Assembly (NCBI GenBank): GCA_044378055.1
Contig: JBILXY010000007.1
Location: 1 to 49,582 of the forward strand
Direction of reading: 5' to 3'
DNA from: JBILXY01 sp044378055
GTDB lineage: Bacteria; Patescibacteriota; JACMRA01
DNA: 49,582 nucleotides
The notes below the pieces were generated by a model. It saw only the letters and a program-made list of their open reading frames with translations. It was not told the origin of the DNA and ran no database searches. Shown here piece after piece: positions 15,877 to 24,270 of the stretch; within the stretch, counting starts at the first letter, position 1, and every line of letters begins with the position of its first letter. The position numbers and the translations under genes were made by a program.

Positions 15877-16809
15877 ATGAACAAAACTAATTTCAAATTT
15901 AACTATTATATAATCTCAGCATTGATACTTTTCGCCGTTGTTATATTTACCCTTTTTTACCTACTAAATAATCCAAACAAACCTAATTCTTCGGTTAAAG
16001 AGTCTGGAATTATTTACACATCATTTTATCCATTACAATATATCACAAAACAAATTGTTAAAGATAGCTTTGAAGTTGTGAATTTAACACCAATAGGCTC
16101 TGAACCACATGATTTCGAACCATCAGCTAAAGATTTGGCCAATTTAAATAATGCAGCTGCCTTTGTTTATATTGGGGAAGAAATAGACCCATGGGCAGCC
16201 AAAAAAGCAGAGGAAATCAGAAATTTACAAGTTACAACCATATCTGCAGCCCAAGAACTTGAGTTGGATAAAGCCGAAGAAGGAAAAGATCCTCATTTCT
16301 GGCTAGACCCAATTTTAGTGAAAAAATTTAGTGAAAAAATTTACAATCAACTTAGCTTAAAATATCCTGAAAAAAGTAATCAATTTAAATTAAATTTAGA
16401 TAATTTTAACAAAACTTTAATTAGTTTAGATAATCAGTCTAAAGATTCTTTCAAAAGCTGTAAATATAAATCAATTATTGTTTCTCACGATGCTTATTCC
16501 TATTTTGGAAAAAGATATGGCATAGAAATTACCAGTATTTCTGGGCTAAGTTCAGAAGAAGAACCAAGCGCTAGTAAAATTGCAGAGATAATTGATTTAG
16601 TTAAGAAGAATGGAATCAACTATATTTTTTTAGAAAGCCTTGGTAATCCTAAAATTACTGAAGTAATTACATCTTCTACCGGTGCCAAAACTTTAGAACT
16701 TAACCCAATAGAGTTCTTAACTTCTGAACAGTCGGATCAAAATATTGATTATGTTTCAATTTATAAAGCCAATTTAGGCAATCTTAAAAAAGGCTTAGTT
16801 TGTGAATAA
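15877..16809 (+). CDS. znuA: Metal-binding protein of Zn/Mn ABC importer, TM-anchored
   Basis: A 310-residue cluster A-I (TroA/ZnuA) solute-binding protein. One N-terminal membrane helix (about 11-30) without a lipobox anchors it. Metal ligands are visible as H78 (SEPHDFEPS), H140 (DPHFWLDP) and H204 (VSHDAYSYFGKRYG). The His-rich loop of many ZnuA proteins is replaced by a short acidic stretch (ELDKAEEGKD). The next gene overlaps it by 8 bp, indicating translational coupling. Mn (MntC/TroA) is the alternative substrate; the Fur-family neighbour favours Zn. Confidence 0.85.
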   Translation: MNKTNFKFNYYIISALILFAVVIFTLFYLLNNPNKPNSSVKESGIIYTSFYPLQYITKQIVKDSFEVVNLTPIGSEPHDFEPSAKDLANLNNAAAFVYIGEEIDPWAAKKAEEIRNLQVTTISAAQELELDKAEEGKDPHFWLDPILVKKFSEKIYNQLSLKYPEKSNQFKLNLDNFNKTLISLDNQSKDSFKSCKYKSIIVSHDAYSYFGKRYGIEITSISGLSSEEEPSASKIAEIIDLVKKNGINYIFLESLGNPKITEVITSSTGAKTLELNPIEFLTSEQSDQNIDYVSIYKANLGNLKKGLVCE

Positions 16810-17521
16810 TTTAATACTTTCTGCCAAAGCTTTATCTTTTAAATACGGTGAAGAAACTGTATTGGATAATCTAAATTTTCAATTTACCAATCCAAGTTTT
16901 TGCGTTTTAACAGGCCCAAACGGAGCAGGAAAAACTACACTAATTAGAATAATCACTGGAATAGAAAAAAACTATAGCGGTTCTTTGGAAGTTTTCGGTG
17001 TTCCAGCCAATAAGTTTGTAAACAAAGGTGAACTAGCCTATTTGCCCCAAAGATTAAACCAAACCAGTCTAAGTTTACCCACCACTGTAAATGATATTTT
17101 GAATAGTAATTTGTTTAAAACCACTGACCAAGCATGGATAGATAATATTATTAAAAAACTGAATATTCAAGAATTTAATAACAAATTGATTTCCCAGCTT
17201 TCAGTTGGTCAGCGTCAACGAGTGTGGCTAGCCAGAAGCCTAATTTCCAAGCCAAAGCTTATAATTTTAGACGAGCCAGTTTCAGGTGTAGATAGCATTA
17301 ATCAAGCTGAGTTTTTTGATATATTAAATGAATTGTTTGGTTTAGGAATTTCAATAATTCTAGTAAGCCACGAGCTTGAAGTTGTAGCTAAATCTGCCAA
17401 TTTAGTCTGGTGCTTAAACAGAAAATTGATTATTCACAAATCAATAAACGAATTCACCCACAGTACAGACTTTGAAGAAACTTATGGGAAAAACCATGTT
17501 CATTTAGATCATCAGCACTAG
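16802..17521 (+). CDS. znuC: Zn/Mn ABC importer ATPase
   Basis: A 239-residue ABC ATPase starting at GTG 16802 within the end of znuA. Walker A GPNGAGKTT, Q-loop YLPQR, signature LSVGQRQR, Walker B LIILDEPVSGVD and H-loop LVSHEL are all intact. The C-terminal tail HVHLDHQH is His-rich, compatible with metal sensing but unproven. It powers the membrane protein encoded 1 bp downstream. Confidence 0.9.
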   Translation: MNNLILSAKALSFKYGEETVLDNLNFQFTNPSFCVLTGPNGAGKTTLIRIITGIEKNYSGSLEVFGVPANKFVNKGELAYLPQRLNQTSLSLPTTVNDILNSNLFKTTDQAWIDNIIKKLNIQEFNNKLISQLSVGQRQRVWLARSLISKPKLIILDEPVSGVDSINQAEFFDILNELFGLGISIILVSHELEVVAKSANLVWCLNRKLIIHKSINEFTHSTDFEETYGKNHVHLDHQH

Positions 17522-17522
17522 T

Positions 17523-18326
17523 ATGTTAGAAATTTTCCAATACGATTTTATTTTAAGAGCCTTACTTGCAGGAAGTATACTTGGACTTGGCTTACCAATT
17601 CTAGGAATATTTTTAGTAGTGAAAAGATATTCCAATATAGCCGACACTTTATCTCATGTTTCTTTAGTTGCGGTTTTGGCAAGCATAGTTACAGGAATTG
17701 CTGCCTTACCTTTAACCATATTTACCACTGTTTTGGTAAGCCTTGGTATAGAAAAATTTAGGCAATCCCAGCAAATTTATGGCGAAACAGCCTTGGCTAT
17801 AGTTTTATCTGGAAGCCTTGGCTTAACTGCAATATTAATTTCTGCCACCAAACAAGGCAGTACCCAACTTTTTAATTTTCTTTTTGGAGGTTTAAATTTT
17901 GTTAATCAAACCGATTTGATTCAACTTTATATTGTTGTTCCACTAGTTTTATTAACTCTATTCTTTATCCGTAAACAATTGTTAGTTATAAGCTTAGACG
18001 AAGAATTAGCCACTGCTGAAGGTTTGCCTGTAAAGTTAATTAACAATTTATTCATTGCCTTATGTGCTGTTGTTATAAGCCTTGGAATAACTTCAATAGG
18101 AGTTTTATTGCTTTCCACCTTAATGGTAATACCTGTTGTTAGCGCCCAACTATTCAAACAGGGTTTTGTACCAACAATATTAATTTCTACAATCCTCTCT
18201 ATAACTTCCATCTGGTTGGGAATAATATTTTCATTCTACTTCAACATAGCTACCGGAGGATTAATAGTAATGATTAATTTACTATTCTTTACGATTGGAA
18301 TTGTCTGGCAGAACTTTAACAAATAA
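17523..18326 (+). CDS. znuB: Zn/Mn ABC importer permease (ABC-3 family)
   Basis: A 267-residue integral membrane protein with about eight hydrophobic helices and the family motifs LPILGIFLVVKRYSNIADTL SH near the N-terminus and SLDEELATAEGLPV in the cytoplasmic loop that contacts the ATPase. VGVLL-type helices follow (ITSIGVLLLSTLMVIPVVSA). It starts 1 bp after znuC and completes the regulator-binding protein-ATPase-permease operon. It ends 5 bp before the convergent trxA stop, with no visible terminator between. Confidence 0.9.
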   Translation: MLEIFQYDFILRALLAGSILGLGLPILGIFLVVKRYSNIADTLSHVSLVAVLASIVTGIAALPLTIFTTVLVSLGIEKFRQSQQIYGETALAIVLSGSLGLTAILISATKQGSTQLFNFLFGGLNFVNQTDLIQLYIVVPLVLLTLFFIRKQLLVISLDEELATAEGLPVKLINNLFIALCAVVISLGITSIGVLLLSTLMVIPVVSAQLFKQGFVPTILISTILSITSIWLGIIFSFYFNIATGGLIVMINLLFFTIGIVWQNFNK

Positions 18327-18331
18327 ATAAA

Positions 18332-18658
18332 CTAGACCGAATGCTTGGAGATAGCTTCTTTATACACACTTCTTAAGTTCAATCCAATAATTTGCTCAAC
18401 AGGCTGTCCATCTTTAAAAATAATTACATTTGGAATGCCTCTAATTTGATATGTTTGGGAAAGCTCAGGATTTGCATCCACATCAAGTTTGGCAAATTTA
18501 ATTGTTTCATCTCCTCTCACCTCTTCTTCAATCATTTCTAGTTCTGGAGCAAGCCTTCTACATGGGCCACACCAAGCAGCCCAAAAATCTACTAATACTA
18601 AACCTTTGAAGTCTAGCACTTCAGCTTTAAAATTTTGTGAGTTAAGTTCGTGAATCAT
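18332..18658 (-). CDS. trxA: Thioredoxin
   Basis: A 108-residue thioredoxin with redox centre WCGPC (residues 29-33) and the cis-proline in RGIPNVIIF. I start at ATG 18658 (MIHELNSQNF). An upstream in-frame TTG at 18709 belongs to a TTGCCA -35 box, which has AAGAAT 17 bp downstream and would give a leader of about 15 bases. It reduces protein disulfides in the cytoplasm. It is the last gene on the minus strand after photolyase but has this promoter of its own, overlapping the end of the photolyase gene. Confidence 0.93.
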   Translation of the reverse strand: MIHELNSQNFKAEVLDFKGLVLVDFWAAWCGPCRRLAPELEMIEEEVRGDETIKFAKLDVDANPELSQTYQIRGIPNVIIFKDGQPVEQIIGLNLRSVYKEAISKHSV

Positions 18659-18715
18659 ATGTTTTAGTTTATTTACATTAATTCTTAATTTTAAACTTTT
18701 AGTTGGCAAGTATGT

Positions 18716-20227
18716 TTAGATTAAACCGTATCGTTGCAAAGCTAATTGTCTGGCTAAAGAATGCTCGATTATTGGCTGTGAATTATAATCTACAGGAAGC
18801 CATTTTTTCTGATACAAATTTTTAGGATCGTATTTTTCGGCTTGAAGATAAGGACTAAAAATTCTAATAGGTTTTGGATCTGATCCAGTTGAAGCCGCCC
18901 ATTGCCAACCTCCGTTGTTCGAGGCTTCATCTAAATCAACAAGAATGGCACGAAAATAATCTTGCCCCCATCTCCAGTCTATTCCTAAATTTTTGGTTAA
19001 TATAGAAGCTACAACCATTCTGGTTCTGTTATGCATCCAACCTGTTTTGGCAATTTCATTCATGGCAGCATCAACTAACGGGTATCCTGTTTGCCCCTTT
19101 ATCCAGGCTAGAAAAATGGATTCTGCTTCACCTCCAGTTTTCCAGGGTATTTTGGAAACTTGTTTTCCTTCTAAGTTTTTTTCACGATATTTCGATTGAA
19201 ATTCCAAGTCTAAACAATCAGGATTATGCCACAAAATGTATCTATAAAATTCCCTCCAGATTAATTCTGAAATATACTGGGTTACCGATGCTGAATTATT
19301 AGGATTATATTTTTGGATTATTTGATTAACTAGCCATCTTGAAGAAATTAAACCCCACTTTAAAGCCATGCTTAAACGACTTGTTCCAGAGTTGTCGATA
19401 ATGGATAGATCATCCCTACCCGTTTTGTAATTTACCAAATTATTATTAATGAAATCAATGGCCTGTTTTTTTGCTTCTTCCTCTGAAACAATACTATATT
19501 GTAAATTCGGCCGTTCCACAATTTTATCCAAATCAAGAGTGTTTCCGCCATAATTTAAAATCCAAGGTTTATCTAAAATTTCCCAAAGCTGAGTCTGAAT
19601 TTCAGAATAAATTGTCTGCTTGCTCTCCTCATCCAGTTTGTTTAATCCGGACATTTGTTTCTCCAACGAGATATTTTCTACCTCGATTATTTCAAATTTA
19701 TTCTTCTCTAAAATTTGAAAATTTAGGCTTCCAAGATTTGGGCTTGGTAAAACTTTTGAGTTTATAAAATCTTCCCAAACTGCATTTTTAAACGGTGTAA
19801 AAACCTGATAAATATTTCCCTGTTGACTTCTAATTTCAAGGTTTATAGATGAACTATCTGCAAGAAATGTAAGATTGGATCCATTTTTTTGAAGTAAATC
19901 GAGAACCTCTTTATCTCTTTTTCTACCATTTGGTTCAATATCTGAATTAGCCCAAACTTCTATTTTATGTGATGAAGATAATTTCGAAAAAACTTCTGTT
20001 GGAGTTTCATTTAATATTTGCAAAGCAGGTAAATTAGATTTAAAGCTAGCTAATATTTTGGATAAATTGTAACTATTGCTGAAGCCAAAATTTCTTTCTA
20101 GGATGATATCCTGCAAACAATATACAATTAAAAGCGGAGTGTTTTTTTCTACACTTCTTTTAGCAGCCTGGTGAAAAGCAGGATTATCCTGAAATCTAAA
20201 ATCTTTTCTTACCCAATAAACAATCAT
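18716..20227 (-). CDS. phrB: Deoxyribodipyrimidine photolyase (class I CPD photolyase family)
   Basis: A 503-residue FAD photolyase/cryptochrome-family protein. The N-terminal antenna-binding Rossmann domain starts IVYWVRKDFRFQDNPAF. The C-terminal FAD domain has GTSRLSMALKWGLIS, ELIWREFYRYILWHNP, the Trp-rich GWMHNRTRMVVASILTK, and NNGGWQWAASTGSDPKPIRI, which places it with CPD photolyases rather than DASH cryptochromes. It repairs UV pyrimidine dimers using blue light. It starts 2 bp after the M29-like peptidase stop, so the two are cotranscribed. A light-driven repair enzyme implies that the cell or its host is exposed to sunlight. Confidence 0.93.
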   Translation of the reverse strand: MIVYWVRKDFRFQDNPAFHQAAKRSVEKNTPLLIVYCLQDIILERNFGFSNSYNLSKILASFKSNLPALQILNETPTEVFSKLSSSHKIEVWANSDIEPNGRKRDKEVLDLLQKNGSNLTFLADSSSINLEIRSQQGNIYQVFTPFKNAVWEDFINSKVLPSPNLGSLNFQILEKNKFEIIEVENISLEKQMSGLNKLDEESKQTIYSEIQTQLWEILDKPWILNYGGNTLDLDKIVERPNLQYSIVSEEEAKKQAIDFINNNLVNYKTGRDDLSIIDNSGTSRLSMALKWGLISSRWLVNQIIQKYNPNNSASVTQYISELIWREFYRYILWHNPDCLDLEFQSKYREKNLEGKQVSKIPWKTGGEAESIFLAWIKGQTGYPLVDAAMNEIAKTGWMHNRTRMVVASILTKNLGIDWRWGQDYFRAILVDLDEASNNGGWQWAASTGSDPKPIRIFSPYLQAEKYDPKNLYQKKWLPVDYNSQPIIEHSLARQLALQRYGLI

Positions 20228-20229
20228 AA

Positions 20230-21243
20230 CTAAACAGAATAAGTTTTACCGTTAAATATTGTTTCACCATCCACCGTAACATTATCTACTTGTAAAAAGA
20301 AATCTACATGAAATCTGGCTTTATGGGCCTGAATTCCGGCTTTTTTATAGACAGTATGTTTCTCACCTAGCGATAAATGCACCCCAACAATTCTTTCAAA
20401 AGCGGTTATATCTCCAATAATTCTAGTTTTGGAAATTGCCCTGTTTAACCCAAAACCTATTTCACGGATAATTGGTCTTTCTAGTTCTTTAATTGCATCC
20501 AGTACCGAGATAAATTCTTTTGGAGCATTGTCCGACCAGCCAGTTACTATACCTTTGGTTATATCTACTCTAAATTTTTCTGGGGTAATAATTTCGAATT
20601 TCTGATTGGCAAAAGAATAAACCATAAAACTACCATTCATATTTTCCAAATCAACGGCTTCGGTAAAAACTTCGCCAATTGGAAAAGTTCCACCCACATT
20701 TTCCATTTCAGAATAATCACCAATATTTAATTTTGGCATTTCAAGCTGGCCATTAACCACCAATTCACAATCACCAGATTTAATTTTTAAAAGTGACGAG
20801 TTGGATAATTTTTTTTGCAAGCCCAGTCCATGGCTTCTATAATAGTTTTGATCATAGGCTAGAGAATCGATGTAAACATCCCACACATCTGGATTGTTGC
20901 GATACAAATGGACATGCTCTATAGTTTTCAATTTCTGCTGAAAGAGGTAAATTCTAATTCTAAAATCATCCAGCCTAAAACTAGCCGACTGTACTAAAAC
21001 GACTAAATCTTTTGGCGAAAGCTGATCAAATTCAGCTATAATTTCTTCCTTAGAAACTTCATCGAAATTCACAAACTTAGCCTGTGGTAAAAGTTGGCGG
21101 TAAGCAGTAGTTAAAATATTAGTTAAAGCATTTTGCTTATCATAAATTACCAAAGCTTGGTTTTTTGAGGAATCAAAATTAATAGATAAATCTAAAATAC
21201 TACCAATATTAGTAACAGCTTTTTCAAGAAGTTCAAGGTTCAT
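20230..21243 (-). CDS. M29-like (aminopeptidase T) family metallopeptidase
   Basis: A 337-residue protein starting at ATG 21243. GGTFPIGEVFTEAV, REIGFGLNRAI, VGVHLSLGEK and HKARFHVDFFLQ align with the metal-binding blocks of M29 aminopeptidases (AmpS/AmpT: GEVFT, EhGhGTN, HhAhG and HxD), keeping the Glu, Glu, His and HxD ligands. Family members remove N-terminal residues from peptides using two metal ions. Its promoter is a clean leaderless type: TTGCCA (21273-21278), 17 bp, TACAAC (21250-21255), then 6 bp to ATG. Photolyase follows after 2 bp. Confidence 0.75.
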   Translation of the reverse strand: MNLELLEKAVTNIGSILDLSINFDSSKNQALVIYDKQNALTNILTTAYRQLLPQAKFVNFDEVSKEEIIAEFDQLSPKDLVVLVQSASFRLDDFRIRIYLFQQKLKTIEHVHLYRNNPDVWDVYIDSLAYDQNYYRSHGLGLQKKLSNSSLLKIKSGDCELVVNGQLEMPKLNIGDYSEMENVGGTFPIGEVFTEAVDLENMNGSFMVYSFANQKFEIITPEKFRVDITKGIVTGWSDNAPKEFISVLDAIKELERPIIREIGFGLNRAISKTRIIGDITAFERIVGVHLSLGEKHTVYKKAGIQAHKARFHVDFFLQVDNVTVDGETIFNGKTYSV

Positions 21244-21249
21244 AATAAA

Positions 21250-21278
21250 GTTGTAAGCACACAATAAAATTTTGGCAA
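21250..21278 (-). promoter_or_regulatory. Leaderless promoter of the M29-like gene
   Basis: TTGCCA-N17-TACAAC-N6-ATG on the minus strand. The canonical start site falls on the A of the ATG. Confidence 0.6.
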
Positions 21279-21283
21279 CAACC

Positions 21284-21306
21284 GTAGAGGCGGCGACCAC
21301 GCCGCC
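21284..21306 (+). repeat. REP-like GTAG-headed palindrome (copy 1)
   Basis: GTAG at 21284-21287 is followed by the perfect 7-bp dyad GGCGGCG-acca-CGCCGCC. This is far more GC-rich than its surroundings. Confidence 0.6.
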
Positions 21307-21355
21307 ATTGTATGTTGTAAATAAAACAAACACCTCCATTCAAAAAAATTGGCAA

Positions 21356-21379
21356 CAAAAATGGAGGGACAGGCCCTCC
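21356..21379 (-). terminator. Probable ndk terminator
   Basis: The minus strand reads GGAGGG-CCTGT-CCCTCC followed by ATTTTTGTT. It lies between two REP-like palindromes downstream of ndk. Confidence 0.6.
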
Positions 21380-21395
21380 TTAATTTTACCGTGTT

Positions 21396-21418
21396 GGGAG
21401 GGTGAATCCTTCCCCTAC
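21396..21418 (-). repeat. REP-like GTAG-headed palindrome (copy 2, minus strand)
   Basis: On the minus strand GTAG is followed by GGGAAGG-ATTCA-CCCTCCC (7 bp, one G-U). It is opposite in orientation to the copy at 21284. Confidence 0.55.
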
Positions 21419-21423
21419 GCGTC

Positions 21424-22062
21424 TTAGTAATTCTTGCTGTACATTGTTTCTTCGTCAGTTCTGGTGTAATCTTGTTGATCAGAAGCTTCTGGGAACCATA
21501 ATCCAATTTCGTTCATAGCTTCTTCCAAAGTTTCGCTGGCGTGGAAAAGGTTGTGAATTGCTCTACCTTCAACATTAGCAATAGATGGTGAATCTACAGA
21601 AAAGTCTCCGCGGATTGTTCCCATTTCTGCTTTGAATGGTAAAGTGTGACCAGCTAATTTTCTAATCATATCAATAGCTTGAACACCTTCAACCACCATG
21701 GCTACAACTGGGCCTGAACATAAAAACTTAACCAAGTTATCGGCAACATTTTTACCAATTACAGATTTGTCGTCTGTTCCTAAAAATTCAACAGGATCAA
21801 GGTTTAATGGTTCAAAACCGCTGAAACTTTTGTCGCCAAGTCTTGCAACCCAAGCTGCGTTTTCAAAAGGAACATGCTTTTTTACCAATTCTTCAGTTGG
21901 AGTAAGCATTTTCATGGCTACAACTTTTAACCCAGCATTTTCAATTCTTCTAATAATTTCACCTGCAAGGCCTCTGGCAACGCCGTCTGGTTTAATCATA
22001 CAAAAAGTTCTTTGATAGCGAATAGCCTTAATAACAGGGTGGTTTAAATTTGGGTTAGACAT
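21424..22062 (-). CDS. ndk: Nucleoside diphosphate kinase, long form
   Basis: A 212-residue NDK that equilibrates (d)NTP pools. RTFCMIKPDGVARGLAGEI, then GTIRGDFSVDS, IANVEGRAIHNLFHASET with the phosphorylated His in LFHAS. Standard NDKs are about 140 residues. This one has an insert of roughly 40-50 residues between the N-terminal block and VVAMVVEG (including GFEPLNLDPVEFLGTDD) and a C-terminal extension (DQQDYTRTDEETMYSKNY). I start at ATG 22062; further upstream residues look like translated promoter sequence, with TTGACA at 22102-22107, 45 nt before the ATG. Confidence 0.93.
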   Translation of the reverse strand: MSNPNLNHPVIKAIRYQRTFCMIKPDGVARGLAGEIIRRIENAGLKVVAMKMLTPTEELVKKHVPFENAAWVARLGDKSFSGFEPLNLDPVEFLGTDDKSVIGKNVADNLVKFLCSGPVVAMVVEGVQAIDMIRKLAGHTLPFKAEMGTIRGDFSVDSPSIANVEGRAIHNLFHASETLEEAMNEIGLWFPEASDQQDYTRTDEETMYSKNY

Positions 22063-22199
22063 AATAAATTGTTTAACAAATCTTGATACGAAGGGAAGAA
22101 ATGTCAAGGCTAATGGATGACATGTTAGCCGGACTTGAAATAAGTTTAAAAGTGTGCTAATAATTGATAGCAGTTTAATTAAAGAAGTTTTGAGATAAA

Positions 22200-22490
22200 A
22201 TGAAAAGTTATACAGCCCGTGCATTAGTACGTTTCTCTAAACAAAGCAAATTGTATTTTGTTATGATATTGCCAGGTGAATACACAAAGAATTTAGGCCT
22301 TGATGAAGGGAAAGAGATTCTTTACTTTACTGAAAATATTCCTCAAAATGTTATTTTAAACAAGCTAGGTTTCCATGTTAGTGGAGTTGGAGATCTCACT
22401 TTCAAGCTAACTGGATATGTGTTACCTTTAAATTTTGAAGATGTAACTAGAGATGTAGAAACAATTACAGTTGATTCTTTTGTAAAATAG
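22200..22490 (+). CDS. Hypothetical protein (96 aa)
   Basis: A 96-residue soluble protein that I do not recognise. It starts MKSYTARALVRFSKQSK and reads as mixed beta with no cysteines. A TTGATA box lies 36 nt before the ATG, and a GATAAA directly abuts it, giving no room for a leader. It is divergent from ndk, and a good terminator follows. It is one of a group of solitary small genes here. Confidence 0.5.
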   Translation: MKSYTARALVRFSKQSKLYFVMILPGEYTKNLGLDEGKEILYFTENIPQNVILNKLGFHVSGVGDLTFKLTGYVLPLNFEDVTRDVETITVDSFVK

Positions 22491-22523
22491 CCCAAGTATT
22501 CATGCTTTACCCTGCTAAGATTT

Positions 22524-22553
22524 GCCCAATCCAACCATGGAAAGGGCTTTTTT
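22524..22553 (+). terminator. Terminator of the 22200-22490 gene
   Basis: A two-segment stem GCCC-aa-TCCA-acca-TGGA-aa-GGGC is followed by six T residues. Confidence 0.85.
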
Positions 22554-22642
22554 AATACCCATTCTATTTTCTTTAAAAATCTTTAACTTTACAAAAGTTA
22601 ATATAATACAGTTGTATTTATTTAGTTGTATTTAGGTGAAAT

Positions 22643-22981
22643 ATGCCAGAAATATATACTTTAATTGGGATAATACACCCAGCAGCCTGTGGCCCTGTGG
22701 AAGGTGTACAATTTTTAGTTTTTTCTCCAAGTAACAAGGAAAATCTTAAAAATGGCTTAGAAGCTGACCAAAGCTTTTATTTTGCAATTTGTGAAAGAGA
22801 TTCTAAATTCTGGCCAGCGGGGTGGTATGAACTAAGTTTTTCAATGAATTCATCCGGAAAAATTTTACATTTGCCAATTCGGTATTTCGACTATGATTTA
22901 AACTTGGAGGTGTTGGCATGCAAGCACATAGTGCTGGTACCAAATTCAATAAACTTCATAAATTATTCAAACATAAAATAA
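22643..22981 (+). CDS. Hypothetical protein (112 aa)
   Basis: A 112-residue soluble protein of unknown function with conserved-looking PAACGPVEGVQFLVFSP near the N-terminus and a WPAGWYELSFSM stretch. AGGTGA five bases before the ATG is one of the few good Shine-Dalgarno sequences of the window, and a TATAAT at 22602-22607 gives a leader of about 30 bases. It ends in the same style of terminator as the previous gene. Confidence 0.5.
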   Translation: MPEIYTLIGIIHPAACGPVEGVQFLVFSPSNKENLKNGLEADQSFYFAICERDSKFWPAGWYELSFSMNSSGKILHLPIRYFDYDLNLEVLACKHIVLVPNSINFINYSNIK

Positions 22982-22983
22982 TA

Positions 22984-23011
22984 GCCCCACCAAACACGGA
23001 AGGGCTTTTTT
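22984..23011 (+). terminator. Terminator of the 22643-22981 gene
   Basis: GCCC-ca-CC-loop-GG-aa-GGGC is followed by six T residues. Its build matches the terminator at 22524-22553. Confidence 0.8.
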
Positions 23012-23024
23012 AATTTGTGGAATT

Positions 23025-23267
23025 TTATTCAACACTTAGATCTTCAAAACTTAATTGCAATACATTTATAATATCATCGCAAATTGCAGCAATATCACTG
23101 CAAAACATTTCTTCAATTTTATCATTTCTAAAATAAACAACTAGAGTGAGCTGTGCTAAGCAAAACTTTATATGTATTTTTTTAAATTTTGATTCAACAT
23201 TTATAACATAAATATCAGTATCTAAGTAGTCTGAAATTAGCCTAATTAATTTTTCTCTTTCAGTCAT
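23025..23267 (-). CDS. Hypothetical protein (80 aa)
   Basis: An 80-residue protein starting MTEREKLIRLISDYL, with one helix then beta-prone sequence (IHIKFCLAQLTLVVYF). Function unknown. The frame stays open 11 codons upstream to a TTG at 23300, so a longer form coupled to the preceding gene (stop at 23304) is possible; I prefer the ATG. It is probably in one operon with the 217-residue gene. Confidence 0.45.
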   Translation of the reverse strand: MTEREKLIRLISDYLDTDIYVINVESKFKKIHIKFCLAQLTLVVYFRNDKIEEMFCSDIAAICDDIINVLQLSFEDLSVE

Positions 23268-23303
23268 TTTAACGCTATATTGTAGTTCCTTAAATACCAA
23301 TAC

Positions 23304-23957
23304 CTATTTTATTAAAATGTGCAAGGCAAAAGACTCTTTTTTGTCATTACCCAAATCCACATAAAATCCCAAATGTGTGTGCGGTAGCTTTACCCCATTA
23401 TCTCCTGGTTTATTGTGACCTGAAATATGCGGCTCTCCAAATCTAAAATTTCTATTGCCAGATTTAATAAGTGTTGAATCAGGATTAGAAGCTAAATCTA
23501 ATCCCACATTTGCTTGGAGTGATCCCACAAATAAAATACCCATAAGTATATGTTGGATAAAACTTAATTGAGGATTTTTTATATTTTCTAACAATTCTCT
23601 TTTAAGATTATAGGTAAAACCATGTTTCTTTTGTAATTCAATTAAAGTGTCTAAAACTTCACAAACTTCATCAATATCATTTTCTTGGAAAGTAAAGTTA
23701 TCTTTAAAAGCTCTTAACAGTAAATTCTTGTATCCAGGCTGATATTGTTTAAATTTTAAACCAAAAAAATCTTGTGAAGTAAAAATATTTTGCAAAAACT
23801 CATATTTTTCCTGGTCACTGTTTGGCATTCTTTTTTCAAAAATATCGTCTAAATACAAAGAAAGTATTCCAAACGAACTAGCGGTTTCTTCAATCTCCTT
23901 TTGTAAAGAACTTTGCTCCCTTTCAATTCCTGCTCTATTTAAAGTTAGTGTTTCCAT
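23304..23957 (-). CDS. Hypothetical protein (217 aa) with His-rich C-terminal region
   Basis: A 217-residue protein, mostly helical up to about residue 150, with one moderately hydrophobic helix (IQHILMGILFVGSLQ). It then has a Gly/His-rich region, FGEPHISGHNKPGDNG followed by LPHTHLGFYVDLG, which carries five histidines and could bind metal. I do not recognise a family. It is the first gene of a small minus-strand pair, divergent from the tRNA region. Confidence 0.5.
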   Translation of the reverse strand: METLTLNRAGIEREQSSLQKEIEETASSFGILSLYLDDIFEKRMPNSDQEKYEFLQNIFTSQDFFGLKFKQYQPGYKNLLLRAFKDNFTFQENDIDEVCEVLDTLIELQKKHGFTYNLKRELLENIKNPQLSFIQHILMGILFVGSLQANVGLDLASNPDSTLIKSGNRNFRFGEPHISGHNKPGDNGVKLPHTHLGFYVDLGNDKKESFALHILIK

Positions 23958-24029
23958 ATTCTTGATCTATATTTTTAAAGTATATCTGATAATTTACTTT
24001 CTGGGAAATTTGTTCTAGATAGTTTTTTC

Positions 24030-24064
24030 TTGACAAACAACCGAAAATTTTAGCATTATATGAT
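24030..24064 (+). promoter_or_regulatory. Promoter of the tRNA cluster
   Basis: Exact TTGACA (24030-24035) with CATTAT at 18-bp spacing, about 22-27 bp upstream of the mature tRNA-Tyr 5' end. Confidence 0.55.
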
Positions 24065-24086
24065 CTTATGGATTAGCTGGTTCTAA

Positions 24087-24172
24087 CCGGAGTTGGCCGA
24101 GCGGTCAATGGCAGCAGACTGTAAATCTGTCGGGTTTTCCCTACCAAAGTTCAAATCTTTGACTCCGGACCA
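24087..24172 (+). tRNA. tRNA-Tyr (GTA)
   Basis: Acceptor CCGGAGT/ACTCCGG, D-arm GCCGAGCGGTCAATGGC, anticodon stem GCAGA/TCTGT with anticodon GTA at 24121-24123, a long class II variable arm typical of bacterial tRNA-Tyr, T-arm CAAAG-TTCAAAT-CTTTG, discriminator A and encoded CCA. Confidence 0.95.
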
Positions 24173-24270
24173 TAATTAAACCAGTTTTTCTATAAGCTTA
24201 CAGAATATGTATGAATGTGGCTGTATTATGATTTTATAAAGTATTTTAATATTTTATTGCTCATAAATTG

